A DNA stretch of 64,000 bases from Ilyonectria destructans (lineage: Eukaryota > Ascomycota > Sordariomycetes > Hypocreales > Nectriaceae): positions 3,596,001 to 3,660,000 of the forward strand of contig JAHEWK010000004.1 of the NCBI GenBank assembly GCA_020740775.1, in the 5' to 3' direction. Below are positions 21,389 through 33,205 of the stretch, piece by piece (position 1 is the first letter of the stretch; each line of letters begins with the position of its first letter). The position numbers and the translations under genes were made by a program. The notes under the pieces are model-generated. The model had not been told where the DNA came from. It was given only the letters and a program-made list of their open reading frames with translations, and made no database searches.

Positions 21389-24167
21389 ATGGGAGAACAT
21401 CTTCCACCATGTACGGAAGGCATCTCAATTGCTGAGCTCAAGGCGGAACACTATCAAGAGGGGTTCGGGATATTCCACCCTACACCTAGGCTTTCATGGC
21501 GCTTTTCCGCGACCACTGTGCCCAACTGGAAGCAATCAGCTTACGAGATTGTCATCATACGGCCCGGAAGAAAGGAGTCTTACCAAATCGAGTCATGCGA
21601 GTCTTCACTTGTACCGTGGCCATCATCGGCGCTGGTTTCGAGAGAAGCCGTGCACGTCAGTGTGCGAGCTACTGGCACGAACGGAGTGCGGAGCGACTGG
21701 GTCGAGCTTACACTGGAGGCTGCCCTCTTGAACCGAGACGACTGGAAGGCAGACTTGATAGGCTGCCCACCTCAAGAAGTCGACAAGCCTAAGCCACCAT
21801 TTCGCATGAGGAAGACCTTCATATACGACACTGGTCCTGCCCGTCTGTATGCCACTGCTCATGGTATCTATGAAGTGGAAATCAACGGCCAGGTGGTTGG
21901 CGACCAAGTGCTTTCTCCCGGGTGGCAGTCATATCGACATCGGCTACACTACCAGACGTATGACGTTACTGGTTTATTGCATCCAGGACGCAATACAATC
22001 GGGGTGTATCTGGGCGAAGGCTGGTTTGCCGGCAGGCTCGGACGCCCAGGAGTCTCCAACATCTGGGGAGACCGATTAGGATTCCTCGGCCAGCTTGAGG
22101 TGCACAGCCAAGTCATTTGCCGAACTGACCACAGCTGGGAATTTCTTGCCGACGGACCTGTCCTTAGCTCCGAGATTTACAACGGCGAAGTGTATGACAG
22201 CAGGCAACATGATCCATCTTGGTCTACCACCGAGGCCATCTCCGGCGAGTCTCATATCACCTCCACCGTGGAGGTCCTGCCGTTTCCAGAGGCTGAATTG
22301 ATAGCCCCCGAAACGCCTCCTGTCCGTCGCATCATGGAGCTCAAGCCGCAAGAAATCATCACCACACCAAGCGGAAAGAGAGTCCTGGATTTTGGGCAAA
22401 ACCTGGCTGGCTGGCTGAGAGTAAATGTCGACATTCCTGGGGCGGGAACCGTCACTATTCGACATGCGGAGGTCATGGAACATGGCGAGCTAGGAACAAG
22501 ACCTCTGAGAACGGCCAAGGCACATGCTGTGATACATCTGGGCGGGCAAACTCGTGGATATGAACCCAAGTTCACATTCTACGGTTTCAGGTGAGTTTAT
22601 CCTGTGCTGCTTTTGACCTGTCTTGAACCCTCCCTCTCATGGTTATCTACAGATATGCGGAGGTAACAGGGTACGACGCCTGCAGTCTCTCCGACTTCAC
22701 TGCAGTTGTGGTTTCTTCAGACCTTCGCAGGACTGGAACATTCGAATGCTCCCACGATCTGCTCAACAAACTTCATGCGAACACCATATGGTCAATGCGA
22801 GGGAACTTTGTCTCTGTTCCTACTGATTGCCCACAACGCGACGAGCGGCTGGGATGGACAGGGGATATTCAGGTTTTCACACCCACCGCGAGTTTTCTCT
22901 ACGATACCGCGGCATTCATCGGAGGCTGGCTCCAAGACGTCCAGGTCGACCAGAAAGACTTGGGAGGCGTCGTGCCAAACATTGTTCCTTGCATTCCTAT
23001 GCCCCCAAAGCACAATGAAAAGCAGGCCATGGCCGCTTGGGGTGATACTGTGATCCTCACACCATGGGATCTCTACCAGTTTTTCGGAGACGAACAGCAT
23101 TTACGGAAGCAATGGGACAGCATGAGACAGTGGCTCGACAAAGGGATCCCTCGGGACGAAAGGGGATTTTACTCGACTGAAACCCCCCAATTCGGCGACT
23201 GGCTTGATCCCCGGTCTCCGCCTGCTCTGCCTGGACATGCATCCACTGACCCGTACTTGGTCGCCAACGCCTACTTGGTTCACGTCACCAAAATTGCTTC
23301 CGAGGTCGCTGATCGGCTAGGTGAGGTGGAAGATGCGCGGCGTTACCGAGACGACGCGCAGAGACTACGCAAGCTGTTCCGAGACGAGTATATTTCGCCA
23401 AGGGGCCGACTTTCATCAGACACGCAGACGGGCTACGTTCTGGCTCTTCACTTCAACCTTCTGGACAGCAACGCCGAGATACAAACTGCGCAGTCCAGGC
23501 TTGATTGGTTGACCAGATGGGAAGCCTTCAAGATCAACACCGGGTTTGTGGGCACGCCGTACGTCCTGCCTGCCTTGGCCAAGGTCGATAAGATGAGCAC
23601 GGCGTATAGGATGCTCCAAGAGCGCGACTGTCCTAGCTGGCTGTATCCCGTCACCATGGGCGCAACCACGATTGTAAGTACCCCTCTCTCGCCGCAATCA
23701 GCCCATGATCGTTCGTTGACCATGCTATGCAGTGGGAACGCTGGAACTCAATGCTCCCCGACGGTTCCATCAATCCTGGCCAAATGACGTCTTTCAACCA
23801 CTATGCTCTGGGCGCTGTGTGTCATTTCCTTCATGCCTACGTCGCTGGCTTGTCTTCGGCCTCGCCCGGTTGGAAGTCTGCCATCATCCGCCCGCGGCCC
23901 GGTGGTACAATTCGCTGGGCTCGGGCCACGTACGACTCACCCATGGGGCCGTACAGCGTGTCTTGGACGTGTGAAGACAACGCCATGAAGACGAGTGTAT
24001 CGGTTCCGCCGAACGCTGAAGCAAGGGTAGTCCTTCCCGGAATCGACGTTGTTGTTGGCAGCGGGGAGTATTCCTATGAAACGGAGTGGCACGACGATCC
24101 GACATGGCCACCACAGATAATTCAGGGTGTGCAGGGAGCCCCTGTTGAGGCAACGTATATCCCTTGA
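21389..24167 (+). CDS. GH78 alpha-L-rhamnosidase
   Basis: Exons 21389-22590, 22653-23673 and 23733-24167 give 885 residues. N-terminal Bac_rhamnosid_N and beta-sandwich regions contain TPRLSWRF, YATAHGIYEVEING and LGEGWFAGRLG. They are followed by the (alpha/alpha)6 catalytic barrel. The GH78 active-site segment DCPQRDERLGWTGDIQ lies near residue 458, with the acidic residues expected of the general acid and substrate-binding pocket. WERWNSM near 742 supplies the second catalytic glutamate, and SFNHYALGAV follows as usual. The enzyme hydrolyses terminal alpha-L-rhamnose from flavonoid glycosides, rhamnogalacturonan or saponins by inversion. There is no signal peptide, so it should act inside the cell on imported glycosides, which fits the adjacent transporter and regulator. 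Confidence 0.95.
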
Positions 24168-24467
24168 GAGATGGCACCACAAATACAGGATCTTATTCGG
24201 GTTGTGTCCTAAAAAGCTTTGCCCGCGCTGCCATAAAGGCGCGGCCTATCAGACACAGCTGTGAAACGTAGATGATGAACTTGTGAACTTTGTGGGCGCG
24301 AGACAAGAGTTGGGCGAGGAAGAGATAGACTTAGTGAATGTCAGACGATGGGAGCCCTCCACCATGGCGGAAATGAGTAGCTTGATCCAGGCATAACTAA
24401 ACCTCCCGAGTACTCAGCTTCACTCTGCCGCTCCCAATTCGAGTCGCAACAATACATCAGCCCCACC
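24168..24467. other. Short spacer, no gene
   Basis: Rhamnosidase 3' flank and the former promoter of the SDR relic. Nothing recognisable. Confidence 0.4.
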
Positions 24468-24900
24468 ATGGCCTCCGTGTTTGCTCCCTATTCCGATCGC
24501 TACAAGAATCCTCAGGATCCTGGTGATCAGCGTCCTACTGCCCTTGAGATTGTTCAGGACAATAACCTTGTCGACGCATAGGCTAGAAAGGTTGCTCTTG
24601 TAACTGGTAGGACCTCCGGGATTGGTGTTGAGACGATGCGCGCATTTCTGGCAACTGGGGCTGACGTCTACTTTACCGCCCGTGACCTGAAGAAGGGACA
24701 GGACACAATCGACGATGTTCGCAGCCGGAGCGATGGTAAGGGCAAGCTGGAGGTCATTGGCATGGACATGGACTCGCTCGCATCCGTCTAGGGGGCCGCG
24801 CAGACATTCCTGAGCGAGAGTAGCAAGCTGAACATACTGGTCAACAATGCTGCTAAGTCTCCCCGCGGTAACAGTATACCATCTAGAGATGCTTACCAAG
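24468..24900 (+). pseudogene. Short-chain dehydrogenase (SDR), truncated with stops
   Basis: The frame from the ATG at 24468 gives an SDR of the retinol-dehydrogenase/WW-oxidoreductase-like type: KVALVTGRTSGIGVETMRAF (dinucleotide motif TGxxxGIG), GADVYFTARDLKKGQ, KLEVIGMDMDSLASV and LNILVNNAA (the NNAG-like motif). Two in-frame TAG stops break it, one at 24579-24581 (expected Trp or Lys) and one after ASV (expected Gln). The sequence ends soon after the NNAA motif, so the catalytic YxxxK half is gone. Both stops are explicable by single C-to-T or G-to-A changes. It is non-functional. Confidence 0.75.
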
Positions 24901-24967
24901 TTTGCTACTATCGTTGACTATTACAATTGTCACGAAGTAGTATAAATCTTCGCTGACCGGTGTCTGA

Positions 24968-25527
24968 ATGGACGGGGCCCTTCCAACCTATTACGGCGGA
25001 GACTCCATCCTCTGTTTATGCGTGACCCGGGTGTTTCGATGGTCTGATCATCTCGACGCTATGGCAAAATTGACTCCGCGGTGCGGCGAAAGTCCAATTG
25101 ATACGACTGATCTCCCAATCGCAGATATACTGGGTCAGTAAACATAGGCATTTAACTTCTACCGTAGCTAACATGATTCGCAGAGAAGATTGATCACATG
25201 AGACAGGATCTTATTGATCACTTGTTCGATGGACTCAATAATTTTTGTGATTCTCTCTGTCAGGGCGACGACACCTACTCGTATGAACGTTCATCTATGC
25301 TACTCGGCTCACTGATGAAAGAGATACACAAGCTCGGACACCTCACCCCTTCGGCAACGAGGATATACCATGGTTACAGCGTCGCAGATCTTATGAAAAG
25401 AATATCCGATTTTCAATTACCCAAGTGGTACGGCGTGAGTGATCTTCCTCGCCAGGGTAAGCAGCGCACGTTTGTAACATCGCAGAAAGGATACAACCAA
25501 TGCTGGGTGAAATTGAGAAAAGTATAA
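24968..25527 (+). pseudogene. C-terminal fragment of a BTB-family-like fungal protein
   Basis: Exon 1 is 24968-25133 and exon 2 is 25184-25527, with a 50-nt intron (donor GTCAGT, branch GCTAAC, acceptor GCAG), giving 169 residues. The segment ILEKIDHMRQDLIDHLFDGL, then LGSLMKEIHKLGHLTP, YHGYSVADLMKRIS and LPKWYG, resembles the region that follows the BTB/POZ domain in a large family of uncharacterised fungal proteins. This assignment is from memory and only moderately certain. No BTB domain is present, and the upstream DNA is the SDR relic. The gene therefore looks truncated at its 5' end, possibly at the same breakpoint that truncated the SDR. The 3' end is ambiguous because a better family-like ending (PMLGEIEKSI) lies in another frame. 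Confidence 0.4.
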
Positions 25528-26101
25528 GTAGTTTCTATTGTTGGTGTTTTTCTTTTTACTGTTGAGCTTCTAGTCCCCCCTCTGGGTATGTGTGTACTAG
25601 GGCACCCTAACCTCTTGATAGAGACAGATATAGATGACACCCGAGGCTCTGTCAGCGACTCTTGCGAGATGGGGTGCCAGCTTGTACCGCCTGTTGTTTG
25701 GCAGAAATAGGGCTCGCGGGGTCCTTCTGGATTGGCAGCGTCCTCGAGGACAAAGACGTTAGTTTCCAGAGGGCCTCCGAGGGACCAGAAAAGGCGATTG
25801 ATGACCTTGGTGTTCTTGATTGAATGACCAGCCAGGAGGGATTCCTTGAAGGAGGGCAACCAACCAAGGATCCCTGGATCCAATGTGCCATAAGTCCAGC
25901 GTTCAAGGCACCCACAAGTGTTGTCGCTCAGAGTACTGTGGGCCGCCCGGAATGCAGGGGTTCCGCTCCTTGTAAGCACCGTACACGGATAGACGGTAGT
26001 TTACTTGGTACTATTGAAGACAATGATCAAGCAGGGACCTACCGGCCGTCCTTTGATTCTCATCTAAGAAGCTTACTCAACCTCCCTGAAACTGGACTGG
26101 G
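25528..26101. other. Intergenic, no assigned gene
   Basis: A minus-strand open frame of 188 codons (25413-25979) spans most of this stretch and overlaps the BTB fragment. It has no motif I recognise, and I do not call it as a gene. Confidence 0.35.
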
Positions 26102-28738
26102 CTAGATCTCCTTCACATACCCAACCTCAATAACTCTCTCCATCGCCAACCTCAGGTTCGCAATCTTCGCGCGCGTATTGTCCCTGAACCAAAGAAACGT
26201 CCCCAGCACAATCCTTCTCGGAATACTGGTCCCCGTCCGGATCCGCATCTGCCCCTTTCCCACAATATACAGCACCTTCTGCGCATACGCACGATCCAGC
26301 CTCGCCAGCTCCGCCGCGACCCTCTCATCCCTGAGCTCCGGTAAGCCCTCTGCATCCCCCGTGGACTCCGATGCCGTGGTGGTCGCTCGCTCGTTCGCGG
26401 CCACGGACTTGGCAGCGGCCTGGCGCACGACGAACTTGCGCACCTCCTGGTAGATCAGCACACCCAAGTCCGGGCTGACGACCTCGTCCATGAAGCCGTG
26501 GCGGACAACGAGGCGGTAGCAGCCGGGGATGCTCGCAAAGCGGGAGATGTGGTAGCGCTCTTCGTCCGGGACGGATGGAGTCTCGACGTGGTGGAGGTGG
26601 AAGAATACAGAGACACAGGGAAGGGCGCCGAGTTTGGATGCAAATTGGGTGAAGACGCTCGGGGTAAGAACGCCGGTCTTATCGAAGAAGATACCGAAGC
26701 CACTGACGGGAGCGAGTATGTCGCCGCCCCAACGACGCGTCAGCGCCAAATTACCCTCCTCATTCTTCATAACAAGAGTGCTGGGCTGGAAACGGTCCTC
26801 GGCTTCAGCACGCCACTGGTTCTCCTTGCCGAACCTCCACAGCAAGAAAATAGCCGCCAAGAGTGCCGAAACGAGCAGCGTAAACCACGCGCCGTCGGGC
26901 ACCTTGTTGAGGGCCGAAGTGAGATACAAACCGTCGAGGGTAGCAAAGAACAGGGCCGGCAAGAGCACGACCCATATCGGAAGTCGCCAGACGAGGATCG
27001 CAACCAGCGTGACCATGAGGGTGTCGAAGAAGGTGACAAAGATGACGCATACGCCGTAAGCATGGCCCAAGCTGGTGGTGTTGTTGTACACGGCTGTGAC
27101 GAGGATGGTGCCGAGCATGAGCAGCCAGTTGAGGAAGGGGACGTAGACCTGGCCGTGGAACTTATCCGAGGTGTGGACCACCTTCATCTGGGGACAATAC
27201 GAAAGCTTCATGATTTGACTGGACAGCTGAGAGGTCGTCAGCATGTCATTTCAATTCGAAGGCAAATGCCAAGCTGGGCTCTCACCTGGAACGTTGCTGT
27301 AATGATGGCCTGCGAAGCAACAATGGCGGCCAAGACCGCAAGAACTAAGCTCGGGTAGAGCATTCCGGGAGGGACTGTGTTGAAGAAGGGGTTAGAGTAC
27401 TTCTCTGGCATGACGGCAATGTGCGCAGCCTGTCCGCTATAGGCAAGTAGCAGGCACGGGTATGTCCACAAGAGCCAGCTCAATTGCACCGCGCGCATGC
27501 TGAATGCGCCCAGATCGGCGAAGAGAGCCTCAACACCAGTGAAGGCGAGCAGGACGCCGCCCAGCATCCTCCATCCCTCAGTCTTGTGCTCAACGAAGAA
27601 GTGGATGGCAAAGGAGGGGCTGAAGGCCTTGAGGACGGTCCAGTCGTACTTGACGAGATTATAAACGCCAAAGGCGCCGTTGAAGCCAAGCCAGACGATA
27701 ATAATGGGTGCAAAAAAGGAGGCAAGCTTAGTCGTCCCTAGGGGTTGGATGAGGAAGAGTAGAACGAGAATGCCGCAGGTGGTGCCGACAATCGTCGATG
27801 TGTTGATATCGGGCTTAACGACCGCCAGACCTTGGATTGCGCCAAGTACCGATTGGGCGGGGGTGAGAACGCCGTCGGCTATGACCATGGAGACGGCCAA
27901 AACGCCAATGGTTTTCAAGAAACCACGAGTGAACATGCTGTTCTCTATAATGGTACGGACGCCGCGAGTAGAAGGGCGGACATCCTGGGTGTCGTGGCGC
28001 TCCATCCGAATCGTGGCTTCTTCACGAGGGTCTCTGTTGGTGATGTTTGCCTTTGAGATTGTTAGTTGGGAATGGTTCATACTTGGTAGGATGACGTACG
28101 TATCGGGTGAGGAGAGAGTAGCAACTGAATGTACCACCCTCGCCCTCGTTGTCGGCGCGAAGGATGATGAGGATGTATTTGGCGGTGACCATGAGAGTTA
28201 GGGACCAGATGATGAGTGATAGGACTTGGATGATGTCATGCTTCGGCGGAGGGGCCGAGAATGTCGACGAGTACACGTAGAGAGGGCTAGCGAATTGTGA
28301 GTATGGTCTCTGGGTGTCGCAGAATACAGGCCAACGGTCGAGGTACGCACCTTGTTCCAATGTCGCCGTAGATGACACCAATAGACTGATATGCTAGCCT
28401 GCAGGGCAGAAGTCAGAGAACCTAGTAGCGCAGCACAGCAATGGCATCGGCACAGACCAGAGCAGCGTCTTGCCCCCGAAAACCTGCTTCTTCCTTCCAT
28501 CATCTCGACGCCAGTCGTCGCCCTCCTCAACATCCACGTTGGATTCGTGGGTGCGAGAGCGCGAGATGCTACGGCGATCGGTGACAACGCGGGACAGGTT
28601 GCGGCCATAGTAGATGCCACCAGCAATGCCGGTGCTGGGGCCTATATCAGGTCGCTGCCATGCCGATTGCTCGTCCAAAGTAGAAGCAGACCTGATCTTT
28701 TCGAGGTTGTCTTCGATCTTGATCTGGGGGGTGGCCAT
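26102..28738 (-). CDS. HAK/KUP high-affinity potassium transporter
   Basis: Five exons: 28738..28458, 28398..28351, 28286..28100, 28050..27286 and 27226..26102. They give 801 residues. About 12 membrane helices follow a 90-residue hydrophilic N-terminus. Family landmarks are IGVIYGDIGTSPLYVYSS in helix 1, NEGEGGTFSCYSLLTRY, SMVIADGVLTPAQSVLGA, GVEALFADLGAFS and SQAIITATFQ, with a soluble C-terminus containing LARRWGG-like and GIFFDK segments. HAK proteins take up potassium with protons across the plasma membrane at micromolar concentrations. The ATG at 28738 has a good context. An in-frame ATG at 28993 would add 85 poorly conserved residues. The length matches Neurospora and Schwanniomyces relatives. 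It is divergent from the acetyl-CoA synthetase gene, with about 2 kb between. Confidence 0.95.
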
Positions 28739-30728
28739 GCCAGGCGCGAAGCTTCCGAGACTAACGAAAGGAAGAGGCGGACCCAGGGGGAGATCAGCAA
28801 AGGGAGGTATCAGAGTGAATGAATGCCTCAGGCGGGAGAGGTGGCCGAGGATGGGCAGACTCTTATGTTCCAGACTCGGACGGGGTGGCGATGCCCCGCC
28901 CCAATCTTCACAGTGCTTTTGGAGCGATAGATGGGAGATGAGAAGTGGCCAGTGGGGGTCCGACAGAATTAAGCGGTCAAGGTAGCGTAGCATGGAAGCA
29001 AGCTGTAACCTCTACCGGCCTTGACTTGCCGGTAGTCTAGAGCTTATCTAGGACCAGCCCCAGTAGACCTCGAGAGCTGGCCCACGGTGCGGCAAGCCGG
29101 CACATCACAGATTTGATGACAGAAACATGATTGTCATGTGGGCAGATTTACCCGAACTTGCATCATGCGAAGGGGACAACGTTGCGGCTAGCCATTTGCG
29201 GTGATGACAGCCGCAGCCATCTCGTCCGTTGCATGCCGCTCCGCTCGGGGCAAGGGCAGCTTGAGGCAGAGAGGGGAGGGAGGGGAGGGTGACTGACTGC
29301 AGAGAGAAGAGAGAAGAGAAGAGTAGATTAGGGTAGTATAGATGACAGGGCTTGATGGCGTTTGCCGAGGAATGGGAGCTGCGGGCGTCGGGATGCAGGA
29401 TGAAGCCAGGATGGACCCATTCCCCATGGAGCTTGGCGCATCTTAGTGGGGGACAACATCCAGACGCTCGGGTAGAGGCAGCCCACCTGTCGAATCTAAT
29501 GTGGAGGGCTGTTAAGCATCCGTCTCCTAGCGCTTGCCAAGCCTACGAAAACGCGACATCCCTACCCAGCCCTACAGCTCGATGTACGCAAGGAAGTCTG
29601 GGGCATCGATTGTGGGCTGGAGTGGGTACAACAACCATGAACGAATCCGCTGTCATCTTCCTAGCATTGAACTTGGCCTTTTTGTACAGTGTGTAAGTGT
29701 ATTCTGTGCTGGAATACTTCGCCAAAGAGCCACATTGAGAAATAAAGGGAACAAGTTGATTGTGTCAATCTAGCTGAAAAGAGATGAAGCTTGTTAAGGG
29801 TCACTAACATGAATAGCCCCATATTAGGATCGGACTGCACGATGCTGAGTCGGCGGTTGCGTACGGCCAGGACATTGCCCCACTGTAGAAACTTGTGGTG
29901 ACAATGAATTCAAACGTATATCGCTCCCAGTATCCTTTTCTTCCTCATCGCTGTCACATAGCTGGTATGGTGGCAGCGGATGTGATGTTTATAGAGCGTG
30001 ACGGTACAAGGGCACGAACGAGGTCGAATGCGACTTGGGGAAAATGATTGTTTACACAATATTCATCAAGTGAGACTATTTATAAAGTATAAAAGTCATA
30101 TGATCGTTCCCTCACACCGAACCGGTCCAGGCCAAGAACTTCAACGGTTGCAGATCTAGAGGGGAATAAATCGAGTCATCCAGACGAAGAGTCGACCAGA
30201 AGAAAACTTCTCCAGGTTGTGAATGGATGGTCTAGGGTTGCTGAAGCCCCTTGTCCGATGGCTCCGATGGCGGAGTAGACGAATTAGGTTAGACAGCTTT
30301 AGGAAATAAATCCACTTCTGACAATTTCCCCTCATCGGGTAATACCACGGGCTCGGCCGTGGTATCGACAGGGAGACGTTGTAGGACAATCTGGGCTTAA
30401 AGGACACGGAACCCGAGCTTGGGAAGGGCTCACGCCATAACCATGACCTTTCCGTGATCGGCTTTTCACGGCTTTCATGTGAAGCTACTACCGCTTCTAG
30501 TCTAGATCAAGGCTCCGTAAATTGAGATACTGCCAGATTAGGGACTACCGCCAGCCCTTCCCATTGGTTCAAAGCCCCGCTCCGTCAGTCGCGGTGAGAT
30601 TTGCCCCTTATCCGATTCAGCCGCACAAGGTCCGATCCATAACCGCCTTCTATCAAATATCCACAAACCGCTCTTTTTGCTCTATAAGAGCAGCAACTCG
30701 ATATCGCCGTCTACGCTGGCAGTACATA
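28739..30728. promoter_or_regulatory. Divergent intergenic region between HAK and acetyl-CoA synthetase
   Basis: A 2-kb region without a credible gene. It has GA/AG-rich tracts at 29268-29290 and 29300-29322 and a perfect 9-bp hairpin at 30352-30375 (separate entry). Confidence 0.5.
30352..30375. repeat. Perfect palindrome, 9-bp arms
   Basis: ATACCACGG and CCGTGGTAT flank a GCTCGG spacer. It includes CGG-N6-CCG, the inverted-triplet geometry bound by many Zn2Cys6 dimers. It lies about 350 nt upstream of the acetyl-CoA synthetase ATG. It could be an operator or a chance hairpin. Confidence 0.4.
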
Positions 30729-33025
30729 ATGGGTGACGTCCTGGGAACCGCGTCGGCTCCGACCGAGTCCGGAGATTGGTGTATGTTCGACGAGATAACA
30801 CCCCCTTGCTCGCTGGCAGCGATTCTTGTCTCACCGCCATACTGACCACGGTGATAGATCTTCCTGACAACATGCTCCAACGTTAGTGATAAGGCTGCAT
30901 TGCACTTTGGCGACTCATGTAGATTGACCATCGGATGTAGGACACCCTAGCAAGCCTCATATCGGCAGTAAGTCTCATCACCCTCAGGGACAGACCCGGC
31001 CAACTGACTGAACTACAGGCCTCGATGAGTATCGTCAGATGCACAAGGCTTCCATCGAGGAGCCCGAAAAATTCTGGGGAGACCTCGCTCGAGAATTGCT
31101 AACCTGGGAGTCTGACTTTCACACCGTTCAGAACGGCACCTTGGATCAGGGCAACGTCTCCTGGTTCCAGGGCGGAAAGCTGAACGCCTGCTTCAACGCA
31201 GTTGACCGTCATGCTCTCAAGGACCCCAACAAGACCGCCATCATTTATGAATCGGACAGCGGCCAGGACGGCCGGTCCGTGACGTACGGAGAGCTGCTGA
31301 AGCAGATCAGCAAGGTCGCCTGGGTTCTCAAAGACCTGGGTGTTCGCAAGGGCGACACCGTCGCCATCTACATGCCCATGATCCCCGAGACGCTGGTCGC
31401 CATCCTCGCCTGCTCGCGTATCGGCGCCGTCCACTCTGTGGTCTTCGCCGGCTTCTCGGCCGGATCGCTCAGAGACCGCATCCTCAACGCCAAGAGCAAG
31501 GTCGTCATCACCGTGGACGAAAGTCTTCGCGGCGGCAAGACGATCGGCATCAAGAAGCTCGTTGACGAGGCGCTGAGCCAGTGTATCGGCGTTCAGGCTC
31601 TGGTCTACAAGAGAACCGGTGGCGAAATTGCTTGGGTGCCTGGCCAGGATCACTGGTGGCACGAGGAGGTTGCGAAATGGCCTAGCTATCTCGCCCCTGA
31701 GTCTATGGATGCCGAAGACCCCCTCTTTCTCCTCTACACCTCTGGCTCGACGGGCAAGCCTAAGGGTGTCCTGCATACTACCGGCGGCTATCTGGTAGGA
31801 GCCGCCGCCACGGGCAAGTATGTGTTTGATATCCACGAGAACGATCAGTACTTCTGTGCCGGCGACGTCGGATGGATCACTGGCCATACCTACGTCGTTT
31901 ACGCGCCGCTGCTTCTTGGCGTGTCCACTGTTGTGTTTGAGGGTACACCTACACAGCCGAATATCAACCGCTACTGGGATATCGTTGAGAAGCACCGTGT
32001 CACGCATTTCTACGTTGCTCCTACTGCGCTCCGGCTGGTGAAGCGTGCTGGATCGGATCCTGTTGATCATGATACTACGAGCCTGCGCGTACTCGGATCA
32101 GTTGGCGAGCCGATTGCCCCTGAGGTTTGGAAGTGGTACTACAATATTGTCGGTAAGGGAGGCTGTCATATTGTTGACGTAAGTATCCATGGGTCTTCGG
32201 ACCATCCCATCAGTCTTGGACTTTGCGGAAACTAACCATCTTGCAGACCTACTGGCAGACCGAGACTGGCTCTCACGCCATCACACCCTTGGCTGGAGTC
32301 ACTCCCACGAAACCCGGTTCAGCCTCCTTGCCATTCTTCGGTATTGACACGGTATTAATTGATCCTGTCTCTGGCGAAGAAATTCACGAGAACGAGGTTG
32401 AGGGTGTTCTCGCCTTCAAGGGCCCTTGGCCAAGCATGGCTCGTACCGTATGGGGCGACCACCAGCGCTACGAGGATACGTATTTCAACGTGTACAAGGG
32501 ATACTACGTGAGTTACTTACCTCCTTGGGCTATTTGAACTGACACTATATCTAGTTCACTGGCGATGGGGCCAGCCGTGATGAGGATGGCTTCTACTGGA
32601 TCCGCGGCCGCGTGGACGACGTGATCAATGTCAGCGGCCACCGCCTCTCAACCGCCGAAATCGAAGCCGCCCTCATCCAGCACGATGCCGTCGCCGAATC
32701 CGCCGTGGTGGGCATCGCAGACGAGATCACAGGCCAGACCGTCGCAGCCTTCATCTCCCTGAAGGAAGCCTTCCGCGCGGACGACCCCCGCGAGGAGCTG
32801 AAGCAGCTGATCCGCAAGGAGATTGGGCCCTTTGCCCAGCCCAAGAAGCTCTTCGTGGTGGACGACCTGCCCAAGACGCGATCTGGCAAGATTATGCGTC
32901 GCATTTTGCGAAAGGTTGTCGAGGGACAGCAGGATCAGCTTGGGGATATATCGACGCTGTCTGACCCGACGGTTGTGGAGGCGATTATCGGGGTCGTCCA
33001 CCCTCCCGCGGAGAAGTATCAGTAA
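30729..33025 (+). CDS. Acetyl-CoA synthetase (AMP-forming), probable second paralogue
   Basis: Six exons: 30729-30780, 30858-30881, 30941-30967, 31019-32178, 32247-32507 and 32555-33025. They give 664 residues. The start gives [18 protein letters not shown], and two micro-exons (24 and 27 nt) supply LPDNMLQR and HPSKPHIGS before [11 protein letters not shown]. Family signatures are [11 protein letters not shown] (P-loop), [29 protein letters not shown] and the C-terminal [12 protein letters not shown] with the acyl-adenylation lysine. The enzyme converts acetate, ATP and CoA to acetyl-CoA in the cytosol or nucleus for C2 use and lipid or acetylation supply. The N-terminus is unlike the canonical facA/acu-5 product (which usually has a FHVPxxF motif), so this is likely a paralogue with its own expression or substrate range, perhaps short acyl acids. 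Confidence 0.93.
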
Positions 33026-33205
33026 AATGATAGTGGAAGCGGAACGGAGGCCATGTGTAGCATAAGCAGGTACCTTTAGTTTAAACAAGAGTCTATTGGA
33101 ACTCAAATATCGGCTGGCATGCTTGAATGCGTCTTTTTCGTTACTTGCCAGGCACTGTCGAATCACAACAGCCATGGCGCCCTTCGCAAACTTAATGTCT
33201 ACAAG

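Noticed and set aside
25413..25979. 188-codon minus-strand open frame
   Set aside because: Overlaps the BTB-family fragment and has no recognisable motif. It could be real but is unsupported.
26498..27358. 286-codon plus-strand frame within the HAK gene
   Set aside because: Antisense shadow of the transporter exons.
31099..32070. 323-codon minus-strand frame within the acetyl-CoA synthetase gene
   Set aside because: Antisense shadow of a GC-rich conserved coding exon.
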